DNA of 15,744 nt. Source: BM520 sp964594665. Its GTDB lineage: Bacteria > Bacteroidota > Bacteroidia > Bacteroidales > BM520. Location: contig CAZQNY010000073.1 of the NCBI GenBank assembly GCA_964594665.1, positions 1 to 15,744 of the forward strand, in the 5' to 3' direction. The position numbers and the translations under genes were made by a program. Shown in pieces: positions 1-7,454 of this stretch (position 1 is its first letter; each line of letters opens with the position of its first letter). The notes below the pieces were generated by a model, which saw only the letters and a program-made list of their open reading frames with translations, searched no databases and was not told the origin of the DNA.

Positions 1-75
1 TTTTTTCTGCTTCGCAGAAAGCCGCAGATTAAATACTTTTTCTACGAAAATCAGCGAAATCTGCGGGAGATAAAT
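1..75. repeat. Degenerate intergenic repeat, CGCAGAT type
   Basis: The stretch is built from variants of CGCAGAT / ATCTGCG. It has a perfect 9-base inverted repeat, CCGCAGATT at 22-30 and AATCTGCGG at 58-66, with a 27-base loop, and a smaller hairpin TTCTGC-TTC-GCAGAA at 5-19. Neither stem is followed by a T-run on either strand, so I do not call a terminator. Similar CGCAGATT-rich spacers occur between genes in many bacterial genomes (from memory); their role is not known to me. The rest of 1-130, downstream of tsaB, shows nothing else I recognise. The repeat may continue beyond the left edge. Confidence 0.5.
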
Positions 76-130
76 TTTTGTGGTACCATTACGGATATAC
101 AGATTATTTTATAACGACTTTACCGGTCCA

Positions 131-847
131 TTATCTCAAACCCTTCACATTTGGTTTGCCGGCAACAAAATCCTTTAGATAAAAAGGTTCAAAATAGGCA
201 AGATTTTCAGTATTTCCTGCCAGAAACAGTTCCTGTGCCAGGGGAACAAGAAACGCTGCCGAAGCAGTCATATCATCATAAAAATAAGCATTTACATTAT
301 TTTGAAGAAGGGTTTTACATTTTTCGGCTCCATTGCCAAAAAACACCACCGGATGCTCATCCAGAAAATTTGAAAAAGAGTTTTCCTCAAGAATTTTTGC
401 TTCCACATCCATTAGAGGAACATTATTCTGATCCCATATTCCGCAATAAACCTCCATTCTGCGGGCATCGATCATGGGGCAAAACAGGATATCACGGGCA
501 TTTTGCGGTAACTCAATACCGTCGCGATAGGTTGAAGCGCCCCAGGCCATGGCCTGCAGCGTATCCGGTGCCAGGAGGGGAATATCAACAGCATAACAAA
601 GCCCTTTTGCAGCAGAAACGCCAATACGCAGGCCAGTATAAGAGCCGGGACCTCTGCTGACAGCAACAGCATCCAGATCGGAAGGTTTTAGCCCTCCCTG
701 TTTTAAAACCTCTTCAATAAAAGAAGTCAGTATTTTTGAATGTGCGTTAGGTTCCTCAGATTCCATAAAACCTATTAGTTCGCCATCGTTTGCCAGCGCT
801 ACAGAGCATACCGGAGTGGCGGTTTCAAGAGCCAGAATTTTTGCCAT
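131..847 (-). CDS. tsaB: tRNA threonylcarbamoyladenosine biosynthesis protein TsaB
   Basis: TsaB is the non-catalytic, ASKHA-fold partner of TsaD in the TsaB-TsaD-TsaE complex, which moves the threonylcarbamoyl group onto A37 of ANN-decoding tRNAs in the cytoplasm. The 238-residue product has the family's N-terminal strand ILALETATPVCSVAL (residues 4-18) and the signature RGPGSYTGLRIG at 65-76. Its length is normal for TsaB, and it lacks the metal-binding histidines expected of TsaD. The ATG at 847 is chosen because a TATCTTTG promoter box ends only 4 bases upstream and the protein begins right at the conserved core. It lies downstream of an efflux operon on the same strand, but a terminator (883-917) and its own promoter separate the two. 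tsaD, tsaC and tsaE are not in the window. Confidence 0.95.
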   Translation of the reverse strand: MAKILALETATPVCSVALANDGELIGFMESEEPNAHSKILTSFIEEVLKQGGLKPSDLDAVAVSRGPGSYTGLRIGVSAAKGLCYAVDIPLLAPDTLQAMAWGASTYRDGIELPQNARDILFCPMIDARRMEVYCGIWDQNNVPLMDVEAKILEENSFSNFLDEHPVVFFGNGAEKCKTLLQNNVNAYFYDDMTASAAFLVPLAQELFLAGNTENLAYFEPFYLKDFVAGKPNVKGLR

Positions 848-851
848 GGCG

Positions 852-880
852 CAAAGATAATATTAAAATGTCATTGCAAA
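852..880 (-). promoter_or_regulatory. Bacteroidota-type promoter of tsaB
   Basis: On the minus strand TTTG (877-880) is followed after 17 bases by TATCTTTG (852-859), matching the Bacteroidota -33/-7 consensus TTTG and TAnnTTTG, with a spacing slightly shorter than the usual 19-21. Only 4 bases separate the -7 box from the tsaB ATG, so transcription would begin at or next to the start codon. Confidence 0.6.
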
Positions 881-882
881 AC

Positions 883-917
883 GAAAAAGCCCCTGCACAG
901 ACAAGCTGTGACAGGGA
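883..917 (-). terminator. Rho-independent terminator of the TolC-HlyD operon
   Basis: On the minus strand, 30 bases past the HlyD stop, CCCTG-T-CACAG pairs with CTGTG-CAGGG across a 5-base loop (stem 891-916, one bulged base). It is followed by GC and then TTTTT (884-888). The stem and T-run have the form of an intrinsic terminator and sit just ahead of the tsaB promoter. Confidence 0.75.
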
Positions 918-946
918 CAATCCATTATGAAACTGTATGTTATATG

Positions 947-2314
947 TTATTCTTTAAAAAGATCTTCCTTCGAAACCTTATTTACATCCATATCATTCTT
1001 AAGCCTTCTGCTGATAGCACGATAAGGAGCAGTAATAATGGTTTCACCATCTTCAAGGCCATTAAGGATTTCGATATATCGGTTATCCTGAATACCGGTT
1101 TCCACAACACGCAACACGGCTTTATCATTTTTATAGACAAAAACGACCTTCAGATCAGGATTTTCAGAAACATCTTCTATTTCATTTTCCTGTTCTTCAT
1201 CTTCATACTCCAGGTTTCCGGATGTTTCATTTTTATTGGAGACACCGGACGTATCGGGACGCGTTGTCACTGCCTGAATGGGAACAGTAAGGGCTCCGGA
1301 AGTTTTATTTGTCTGGATATCTACCGTTGCCGACATTCCTGGTCGCAGCGGTGAATAGGCCGGGTCGTCGGCTCTCAGCATCTCAGCATACGAAGCGCGG
1401 AGTATACGGATTTTCACATCAAAGTTGGTCACCTGGTCAGCGCTGGTACCGGTGGTATTGGCTGACGTTGCCAGTTCGGTAACCACCCCCATAAACTCTT
1501 TATCCAGGTGTGCATCAACCTCAATGATACAGGTATCACCCACATTGACACGAATAATATCATTTTCATTTACCTCAACATTAACTTCCATAACATTAAG
1601 GTTGGCGATACGTAAAATTTCGGTTCCAGCGGAGAAAGTCGAAGCCCCTGCTACGCGTTCACCTTTTTCGATATTGAGTTTCGAGACAGTACCAGTTATG
1701 GGTGCATATATTTTTGTTTTGGTAAGATTTTCTTTTGCTTCGCTAACGGAAGCTTCAGCGCTTTTAACGCTAAATTCGGAAGCTACGAGGCTTTGTTTAG
1801 CTGCTTCTACTTCGGCTTCGGCCACCTGAAAGTTTGCTTCAGCGGTTTCATAATCGGCATCGGAGATCACCTGTTGTTTCCACAATGCCTTACTACGGTT
1901 GAATGTCAGTTCAGAATTTTTATACTGAGCCTGAGACTGGGCAAGGCGAGCTCTTGCATTGGCTTCATTGGCTTTATAAGTATTAAGGGATGCCACAGCA
2001 CGTTCCCAGGCCGTAACATAAAGTTCAGGATCGACAACCGCCAGCAGGTCGCCTTCATTTACCTCATCGCCTTCGCGAACAGTAAGTTCCACCACTTCAC
2101 CACTAATATAGGGTGTGATTTTCACTTCTGTTGCAGGTTGTATTTTGCCATTTGCCGACACCGTTTCGATAAGATCCCTGACGGTAACCTGTTCAACAGC
2201 AACTTTCATGGCGGTACCATTGCCAAACCAGCCTTTCTTTTTTCCTGTTGCCAGCACCATTAGCAACACTGCGGCAGCAATGCCAATGATCCAGTATAAT
2301 GTTTGCTTTTTCAT
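947..2314 (-). CDS. HlyD/MacA-type periplasmic adaptor of a tripartite efflux system
   Basis: This is a membrane-fusion protein that links an inner-membrane pump to a TolC channel across the periplasm. The 455-residue product has an N-terminal membrane anchor (about 7-23), a first lipoyl half (about 63-96, GEVVELTVREGDEVNEGD), an Ala/Glu-rich coiled-coil hairpin (about 100-198), a second lipoyl half (about 201-236, YAPITGTVSKL), a beta-barrel (about 240-335) and a membrane-proximal domain at the C-terminus. An acidic insert at about 352-388 interrupts the last part. I prefer the ATG at 2314 because MKKQTLYW leads straight into the anchor; an in-frame ATG at 2335 would add 7 residues. The TolC gene ends 44 bases upstream, so the two are co-transcribed. 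The overall form resembles MacA, whose partner is an ABC permease (MacB), but no pump gene is present here and a terminator follows. Confidence 0.9.
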   Translation of the reverse strand: MKKQTLYWIIGIAAAVLLMVLATGKKKGWFGNGTAMKVAVEQVTVRDLIETVSANGKIQPATEVKITPYISGEVVELTVREGDEVNEGDLLAVVDPELYVTAWERAVASLNTYKANEANARARLAQSQAQYKNSELTFNRSKALWKQQVISDADYETAEANFQVAEAEVEAAKQSLVASEFSVKSAEASVSEAKENLTKTKIYAPITGTVSKLNIEKGERVAGASTFSAGTEILRIANLNVMEVNVEVNENDIIRVNVGDTCIIEVDAHLDKEFMGVVTELATSANTTGTSADQVTNFDVKIRILRASYAEMLRADDPAYSPLRPGMSATVDIQTNKTSGALTVPIQAVTTRPDTSGVSNKNETSGNLEYEDEEQENEIEDVSENPDLKVVFVYKNDKAVLRVVETGIQDNRYIEILNGLEDGETIITAPYRAISRRLKNDMDVNKVSKEDLFKE

Positions 2315-2358
2315 AGTCTTTCGTGTTTCGTGCATTACCTTATACTTAAACCCTCATA

Positions 2359-3789
2359 TTACTGCCATTGTTGCAATGAGAGCGGTTTTCCCATATAAAA
2401 CTCCAATATTACTGATTTAAAGATAAAATCGAACTTTGACTGAAGCATTTCCGACTGAGCATTATCACGGTCTTTTTTGGCGGTATTATATTCAAGAGAA
2501 TTAATGAGTCCCACATTAAATTTTTCCTGAGCATAAAGGAAAGCCTCTTCACTGGCAGTAAGTTTCATTTCCGCGCTATGATAGGTTTTCATGGAAGCCA
2601 GCGCATCGGCCCAGGCCTGCTGAATAGTTTTCCGAAGGTTTAGTTTTGTTGTTTCCAGACCCAGGCGAGCGTCTTCAACATTTATTTTCGCTCTGGCGAT
2701 AGAAGAACGCGTTTGATAACCATTAAAGATAGGAATCTGTAGATAAGCGGTAAGGGTTTTATTATTGTTATCAACCATTTGATCCGTAAATCCTTTAGTT
2801 TGGTAAGAAACATCAGCGGTGTAATTGTATACAGCCACGCCATTGGCAGTAGCGCCAATAGGGTCATTGGCAAGATAAGGGTCGGAAATGGAAGCCACAT
2901 CCCGGGCGGCTCCGGAGTATCCTGTACCCCAGCTACCGCTAAGAGAAATAGTAGGGCTGTGTGCACCTTTTGCGATATCAAGATCTTTCATGGTACTCTC
3001 CACTGCGAGTTCACTGCTTTTAACATCAGCACGATGTTCAAGTGCTGTGGCATAGATATTTTCAACGTTCATGGAAGTGGGGAGCTGTTCCTTAAGCTGT
3101 AAGTCGGGAGAGGCCACGGAAAAGTCTTTGGTATCGGGGAGGTCGAGCAGTTGTGCCAGGGTAAGAACAGCCAGGTCAAGGGAGTTTTGCATAGTGGTAA
3201 CCTGCAGTTCTTCGCTGGCGGCCTGAGCCTGGATGGTAAGCAGGTCGCCGCGAGCCAGCGTACCGGCTTCCACAAGCTTTGAAGTGCGCTCTACCTGTTG
3301 TTTTGTAACCTCCACCTGGGCCTGATAAACGCCCACCATCTCACGATAGTATATAACCTGCAAATAGGCGATGGCAATATTAAGAGACACATCATCCATA
3401 AACTGGTCGGTATTATATTTATTCCTCAGCAGCTCAATCTGGTTTCTTTTTATGGTATTAATTTTTTGAAATCCACTAAAGAGCGTGACATTCGACTGTG
3501 CATAGAAGTTATTGGACTGCACCCTGTCGGTGGCAAACTCGTTGGTGTAGAGGTCAATGGTTTGCCCCCAGTTATACCCATGCGTAGCTCCCAGATTAAG
3601 GGATGGGATCATATTCAATTTACTTTGCTGGAGGGCGATTTCACTACGATCAATATTCAGCATACTTTGTTTAACCTGTATATTATTTTCCAAAGCATAA
3701 TTAATACACTCTTCCAGGCTCCACTGCTTCTGTGCTGCCAGGCTAAATACCAGGCAAAGCAAACTTACAATCAGGATAATTCTTTTCAT
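2359..3789 (-). CDS. TolC family outer-membrane efflux channel
   Basis: This is the outer-membrane channel of a tripartite efflux or type I export system; three copies would form the beta-barrel and periplasmic tunnel. The 476-residue product starts with a clear signal peptide (MKRIILIVSLLCLVFSLAAQ, cleavage near residue 19). It then shows the two tandem OEP repeats: WSLEECINYALENNIQVK at the N-terminus, and a second half whose strand YLQIPIFNGYQTRSS parallels the first-half strand SNVTLFSGFQKINT. Long Gln/Ala/Leu-rich helices lie between them. Length is normal for the family. It is the first gene of the operon with the adaptor at 947-2314. A TATCTTTG promoter box lies 58 bases upstream of the ATG. 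The substrate cannot be read from the sequence. Confidence 0.93.
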   Translation of the reverse strand: MKRIILIVSLLCLVFSLAAQKQWSLEECINYALENNIQVKQSMLNIDRSEIALQQSKLNMIPSLNLGATHGYNWGQTIDLYTNEFATDRVQSNNFYAQSNVTLFSGFQKINTIKRNQIELLRNKYNTDQFMDDVSLNIAIAYLQVIYYREMVGVYQAQVEVTKQQVERTSKLVEAGTLARGDLLTIQAQAASEELQVTTMQNSLDLAVLTLAQLLDLPDTKDFSVASPDLQLKEQLPTSMNVENIYATALEHRADVKSSELAVESTMKDLDIAKGAHSPTISLSGSWGTGYSGAARDVASISDPYLANDPIGATANGVAVYNYTADVSYQTKGFTDQMVDNNNKTLTAYLQIPIFNGYQTRSSIARAKINVEDARLGLETTKLNLRKTIQQAWADALASMKTYHSAEMKLTASEEAFLYAQEKFNVGLINSLEYNTAKKDRDNAQSEMLQSKFDFIFKSVILEFYMGKPLSLQQWQ

Positions 3790-3847
3790 TACAAACTATA
3801 GCTTTAATTTCTATTTTAGTAATTCGAATTTTCGTGGCAGATAATAA

Positions 3848-3855
3848 CAAAGATA
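3848..3855 (-). promoter_or_regulatory. Candidate -7 box for the TolC-HlyD operon
   Basis: TATCTTTG on the minus strand matches TAnnTTTG and would give a leader of about 50 bases before the TolC ATG at 3789. I find no TTTG at the expected -33 distance, so this is a partial match. It lies in the 137-base divergent gap shared with the M1 peptidase gene. Confidence 0.4.
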
Positions 3856-3896
3856 CTCATTCACACATAAAAAGGGGTGAATTTTGAATTCTTTTG

Positions 3897-3904
3897 TACC
3901 TTTG
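3897..3904 (+). promoter_or_regulatory. Candidate -7 box for the M1 aminopeptidase gene
   Basis: TACCTTTG matches TAnnTTTG and ends 22 bases before the ATG at 3927. No TTTG lies 19-21 bases upstream; TTTG at 3883-3886 is too close. The -7 call is supported by the same 8-mer at the radA and M20 starts. Confidence 0.45.
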
Positions 3905-3926
3905 GGTTTTAATTGATAATCAGCCC

Positions 3927-6242
3927 ATGAAAAGATTACTATTTCTTTGTGTCGTTTTAAACATTTTTATAGACGCTTTAGGGGGTCAGGTCGTTACACC
4001 CGGAGACAGCATTCATGTAAATCATTACAATATAAACCTCACCTATATTGATATTCCTGCTCAGGAGATCAGTGCAATAACAACGCTTACATGCACATCG
4101 TTAGTTGATAACCTTACTGTTATTCCATTGGAATTAATGGAGCTGACAGTAGATTCTGTATTTATTGACGGAGATAAAACAGAAGGTTTTACACATGAAG
4201 GGACAGATTTACATATTCCTGTATCAGAGCCTTTTTCAATGGGTACAGAATTTCAGGTTACGGTATATTATCAAGGACATCCGTTTCATGAAAACTGGGG
4301 AGGTTTTCACTGGAGTGGTGATTATGCTTTTAACCTTGGCGTTGGGTTTGTAAGCCAGCCACACAACCTTGGCAAGGCGTGGTTTCCATGTGTTGATGAC
4401 TTTACCGATCGCGCAACCTATGATGTTATTGCCACAGTGGGAGAAGGGCTTACGGCTACCAGTGGAGGTGTGTTGCTATCAAAAACGAACGATGGAAAAG
4501 GAAATGTCACCTGGCACTGGCAGATACAACATCCCATGCCCACCTACCTGGCATGCATTGCTGTAGGACAATATGAGTTGTATTCAGATACCTATCAGGG
4601 GATGGAACGCGATATCCCGGTAGAAATTTATGCCCGTCCTTCGGAAATTGACAACGTCCCCGGATCTTTTATCCATCTCCATGAGGTAATGGATCTTTTT
4701 GAAGAAAAATTCGGCCCTTATCCCTGGCATAAAATCGGTTACACCGGAACGGCAACCGGAGCCATGGAACATGTGGGAAACATTGCATATCCTCACTTTG
4801 CCATCAACGGAGGTCTCAATTACGAATCGTTATGGGTTCATGAGCTTTCGCATATGTGGTTTGGCGATAAAGTTACGTGCCACGAAGCTGAAGAGATGTG
4901 GGTCAACGAAGGCTGGGGCAAATACTGTGAAAATTATTACACGGAAGAGCTTTATGGCCACGATGTGTATATCGGGCAGATGAATGATATCAATAAAACC
5001 ATTCTTCAGACCATACACACAAGTGCAGGCGATGGTGGATATTATGCCCTTGATGCAGTACCGCAGGACATTACCTACGGGCTGACATCGTATGAAAAAG
5101 GAGCTTTGGTGATTCATACCCTTCGCAACCACCTTGGCGATGAGGTGTTTTTTGAGGCAGCAAAGCACTACCTCAATACGCTGGCCTATCATGATGCCAC
5201 CTCCGAGCAGCTTCGCGATGCCTTTGCTGAATCAGCTGGAGTTGATCTGGACGGTTTCTTCGACAACTGGGTATTCCAGCCCGGCAGACCCGGATATGTG
5301 CTGGAAACAGTGGATACATCTGTTCCCGGACAAGTTACTGTTGGGCTGAAACAAAAAGGCAAAGGACGTACATTCCTGGGCAATGGAAACCGCATAGAAG
5401 TTGCATTTTATGATAATGCCATGAATCGTGAAGTACGCATATTTGAATTTGATGGTGAATGGGGATCTATGACCTATGATGATATTCCTTTTGAACCGGA
5501 AGCCGTTGTTCTGGATCCGGATCATAAAACCATGGAAGCCACAACGGTTGAGAATGCCATTTTTAAATCGCCGGGGACAATAAATTTCACCGATGCTTTT
5601 GTAAAGGCAGAGGTTACTGATCCCGCTGCTGACAGCATTCTGGTATATGCATCACATTACTGGGTTGCTCCTGATCCTGTGGATCCACCACTGGAGGGAT
5701 TAACATTCAGTGATTACCGCTACTGGCACATAGACGGGATTTTCCCTGAAACAACAGAAGGTAAGCTGCATTTCTTCTACAGCAAAGCCGGAAATCTTGA
5801 TGAAAACCTTATTTTAAGCTCTGCCGACAGTCTGGTACTCTTTTACCGCAAGGATGCCACAGAAGCGTGGTCGCCAATACCATTCACACAATTCGGCCCC
5901 TGGAGCGTGGGATACCTTATTACTGATGAGATCAAAAAAGGAGACTACACGCTGGCCGTCTGGGACGAAGCATATGTTGGCATTGGTGAATCCAAAGAGG
6001 AGAAACCACAGATGCTGGTATACCCCAACCCATCGGAGGATCAATTTACATTTATCATCCATCATCAGGGTAATGTAGCGGTAAATGTATATTCCATTGA
6101 CGGGAAGAAAGTTTTTGCATCCTCATCGCAAAACAGTCCCATAGTATGGGATGCCTCATCAATAGCGGCAGGCACCTACACCGCCCGGCTTGTATTGGAT
6201 GGAAACACTATAGCAACGGAAACGCTGATAAAAAGCCGGTAG
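3927..6242 (+). CDS. Secreted M1 family zinc aminopeptidase with T9SS sorting domain
   Basis: This is a metallopeptidase that would remove N-terminal residues from peptides outside the cell. The 771-residue precursor has a signal peptide (MKRLLFLCVVLNIFIDALGG), an N-terminal beta domain, and a gluzincin catalytic domain. Zinc ligands are H305 and H309 of HELSHMW and E328 of NEGW, the exact HExxH-x18-E spacing of M1; E306 is the catalytic base. The substrate motif, normally GxMEN, reads GAMEH (278-282). A beta-rich region follows, then a type A T9SS C-terminal domain from about 696 (LVYPNPSEDQF to the end), which directs export through the type IX system and removal or surface anchoring. The ATG at 3927 is chosen because the signal peptide starts there; an in-frame TTG at 3894 overlaps the promoter box. 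An AlkD-like gene begins 8 bases after the stop. No helical C-terminal M1 domain is evident. Confidence 0.93.
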   Translation: MKRLLFLCVVLNIFIDALGGQVVTPGDSIHVNHYNINLTYIDIPAQEISAITTLTCTSLVDNLTVIPLELMELTVDSVFIDGDKTEGFTHEGTDLHIPVSEPFSMGTEFQVTVYYQGHPFHENWGGFHWSGDYAFNLGVGFVSQPHNLGKAWFPCVDDFTDRATYDVIATVGEGLTATSGGVLLSKTNDGKGNVTWHWQIQHPMPTYLACIAVGQYELYSDTYQGMERDIPVEIYARPSEIDNVPGSFIHLHEVMDLFEEKFGPYPWHKIGYTGTATGAMEHVGNIAYPHFAINGGLNYESLWVHELSHMWFGDKVTCHEAEEMWVNEGWGKYCENYYTEELYGHDVYIGQMNDINKTILQTIHTSAGDGGYYALDAVPQDITYGLTSYEKGALVIHTLRNHLGDEVFFEAAKHYLNTLAYHDATSEQLRDAFAESAGVDLDGFFDNWVFQPGRPGYVLETVDTSVPGQVTVGLKQKGKGRTFLGNGNRIEVAFYDNAMNREVRIFEFDGEWGSMTYDDIPFEPEAVVLDPDHKTMEATTVENAIFKSPGTINFTDAFVKAEVTDPAADSILVYASHYWVAPDPVDPPLEGLTFSDYRYWHIDGIFPETTEGKLHFFYSKAGNLDENLILSSADSLVLFYRKDATEAWSPIPFTQFGPWSVGYLITDEIKKGDYTLAVWDEAYVGIGESKEEKPQMLVYPNPSEDQFTFIIHHQGNVAVNVYSIDGKKVFASSSQNSPIVWDASSIAAGTYTARLVLDGNTIATETLIKSR

Positions 6243-6250
6243 AAAAATTC

Positions 6251-6937
6251 ATGGATCCCAAAGATTATTGTCTGAAGCTTTATAAAGAGCTAAAAGATAA
6301 CGGCCAGGAGGAGAGAGCCCGCATGCAGACGGCTTACATGAAAAACAAGTTTGCTTTTGCCGGGTTGACAACAGCAGAGCGCAGAGCATTGCAAAAAGCG
6401 TTTGAAAAGGAGTTTGGTGCACCCACACCGGATAATTACCGCGACATCGTATATTTACTTTGGAACATTGAACTACGTGATTGCCAGATGGTTGCTGTAG
6501 ATATCATGGTAAAGAACAAACGCAATTACAAAGCCGAAGATTTATCGTTGATAACCTATTGTATTACGCATCATTCGTGGTGGGATACGGTGGATATGCT
6601 TGCTGCTCATTGCGCCGGAACATGGTTCATGATGTTTCCTGACAAGATAAAAGATATTACAAAGCAATGGATGGGCAGTGGCAATTTATGGTTACAACGA
6701 TCTGCATTACTGTTTCAATTAAAATATAAAACAGATACCGACACAGAGCTGCTGGAAAAATATATCACCCGTCTTACAACACACAACGACTTTTTCATTC
6801 GCAAGGCCATTGGCTGGATATTGCGGGAGTATGGCAAAACAAATCCTGAATGGGTTTTAGAATTTGTTGAACGCACCTCTATGTCGGAGCTAAGTCGGCG
6901 GGAGGCGTTGAAACGACTTACAAAACAGCAAAGTTAA
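6251..6937 (+). CDS. AlkD-like DNA alkylation repair glycosylase
   Basis: The product (228 residues) belongs to the HEAT-like AlkD/AlkC family, which excises positively charged alkylated bases such as N3- and N7-alkylpurines without flipping the base. The family's key residues are present: W111 and D115 in HHSWWDTVD, R150 in WLQRSALLFQLKYK, and W189 in KAIGWILREYGK. These line up with W109, D113, R148 and W187 of Bacillus cereus AlkD with a constant shift of two (numbering recalled, not computed). The ATG at 6251 is chosen because MDPKDYCLKLYKELK is the family-like N-terminus; the frame stays open upstream only inside the M1 gene. It follows the M1 stop by 8 bases with no promoter in between, so it is probably co-transcribed with it. 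The functional link between the two is unclear. Confidence 0.88.
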   Translation: MDPKDYCLKLYKELKDNGQEERARMQTAYMKNKFAFAGLTTAERRALQKAFEKEFGAPTPDNYRDIVYLLWNIELRDCQMVAVDIMVKNKRNYKAEDLSLITYCITHHSWWDTVDMLAAHCAGTWFMMFPDKIKDITKQWMGSGNLWLQRSALLFQLKYKTDTDTELLEKYITRLTTHNDFFIRKAIGWILREYGKTNPEWVLEFVERTSMSELSRREALKRLTKQQS

Positions 6938-7045
6938 TATAGTCAGAAAAAATAATCCGGTTTCCTCATCAGTATTAAATTCCAACAATATCATTAATAA
7001 TTAAACATATTTATATTATTGAGTGTTATATTCAAAATCCTGATT

Positions 7046-7420
7046 ATGCCATTTACAATAACCCCCAATCACGAAAGTCGACTTATTATCTATCATCATA
7101 GTGGTAAGATACCGGAAGAAGAGCTTGATGCAGCCTGGAGTCAACTAATGACCATGGAGGAATTCACTACACAGAAATACGATTTACTTTCTGACTACAG
7201 TGCATCGTCATTTTCATTTTCCATGGAGAAAGCCTACGAAATTCTGGAATTCTTTAAACAAATAAAACCTGTTATTGATGGCAAAAAACAAGCGATAGTT
7301 GTCAGTGACCCCATAGCAACAGCAGGGTCACAATTGCTTGAGATTAATGCAATGCAGGTGTCAGGGTTCAAAATCAGGGTTTTTTCAACTGTAAAGGCCG
7401 CTATGGCCTGGCTTCGGTAA
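7046..7420 (+). CDS. Small SpoIIAA/STAS-like hypothetical protein
   Basis: This is a 124-residue cytoplasmic protein with no signal peptide or membrane segment. Alternating strands and helices (RLIIYHHSGKI, KYDLLSDYSAS, KQAIVVSDPIA, FKIRVFSTVKAAMAWL) and the ending FSTVKAAMAWL resemble the SpoIIAA-like/STAS fold proteins common in Bacteroidota; I assign the fold by resemblance only. No phosphorylatable serine signature of a true anti-sigma antagonist is evident, so regulation by phosphorylation is not claimed. The ATG at 7046 is preferred over an in-frame TTG at 7019. The 108-base gap behind the AlkD gene is very AT-rich and shows no clear TAnnTTTG box. The next gene is convergent, 34 bases away. 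Confidence 0.6.
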   Translation: MPFTITPNHESRLIIYHHSGKIPEEELDAAWSQLMTMEEFTTQKYDLLSDYSASSFSFSMEKAYEILEFFKQIKPVIDGKKQAIVVSDPIATAGSQLLEINAMQVSGFKIRVFSTVKAAMAWLR

Positions 7421-7454
7421 TTAATGGTTACACCATATATTGATTGGTTTTACC

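Noticed and set aside
5..19. Hairpin TTCTGC-TTC-GCAGAA as a terminator for tsaB
   Set aside because: No T-run follows the stem on either strand (the T-run precedes it on plus), and it lies over 110 bases past the tsaB stop.
151..660. A 169-codon plus-strand open frame antisense to tsaB
   Set aside because: The minus strand encodes intact TsaB with its signature motif; the antisense product resembles nothing I know.
908..1354. Plus-strand open frames antisense to the HlyD gene (also 1425-1829 and 1793-2263)
   Set aside because: They are shadows of a clearly coding minus-strand gene with complete adaptor domains, and they lack recognisable protein features.
7421..7454. Bidirectional terminator between the convergent SpoIIAA-like and M20 genes
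   Set aside because: Only a weak ATTGAT/ATCAAT pairing is present, reaching into the M20 coding end, with no GC-rich stem or T-run.
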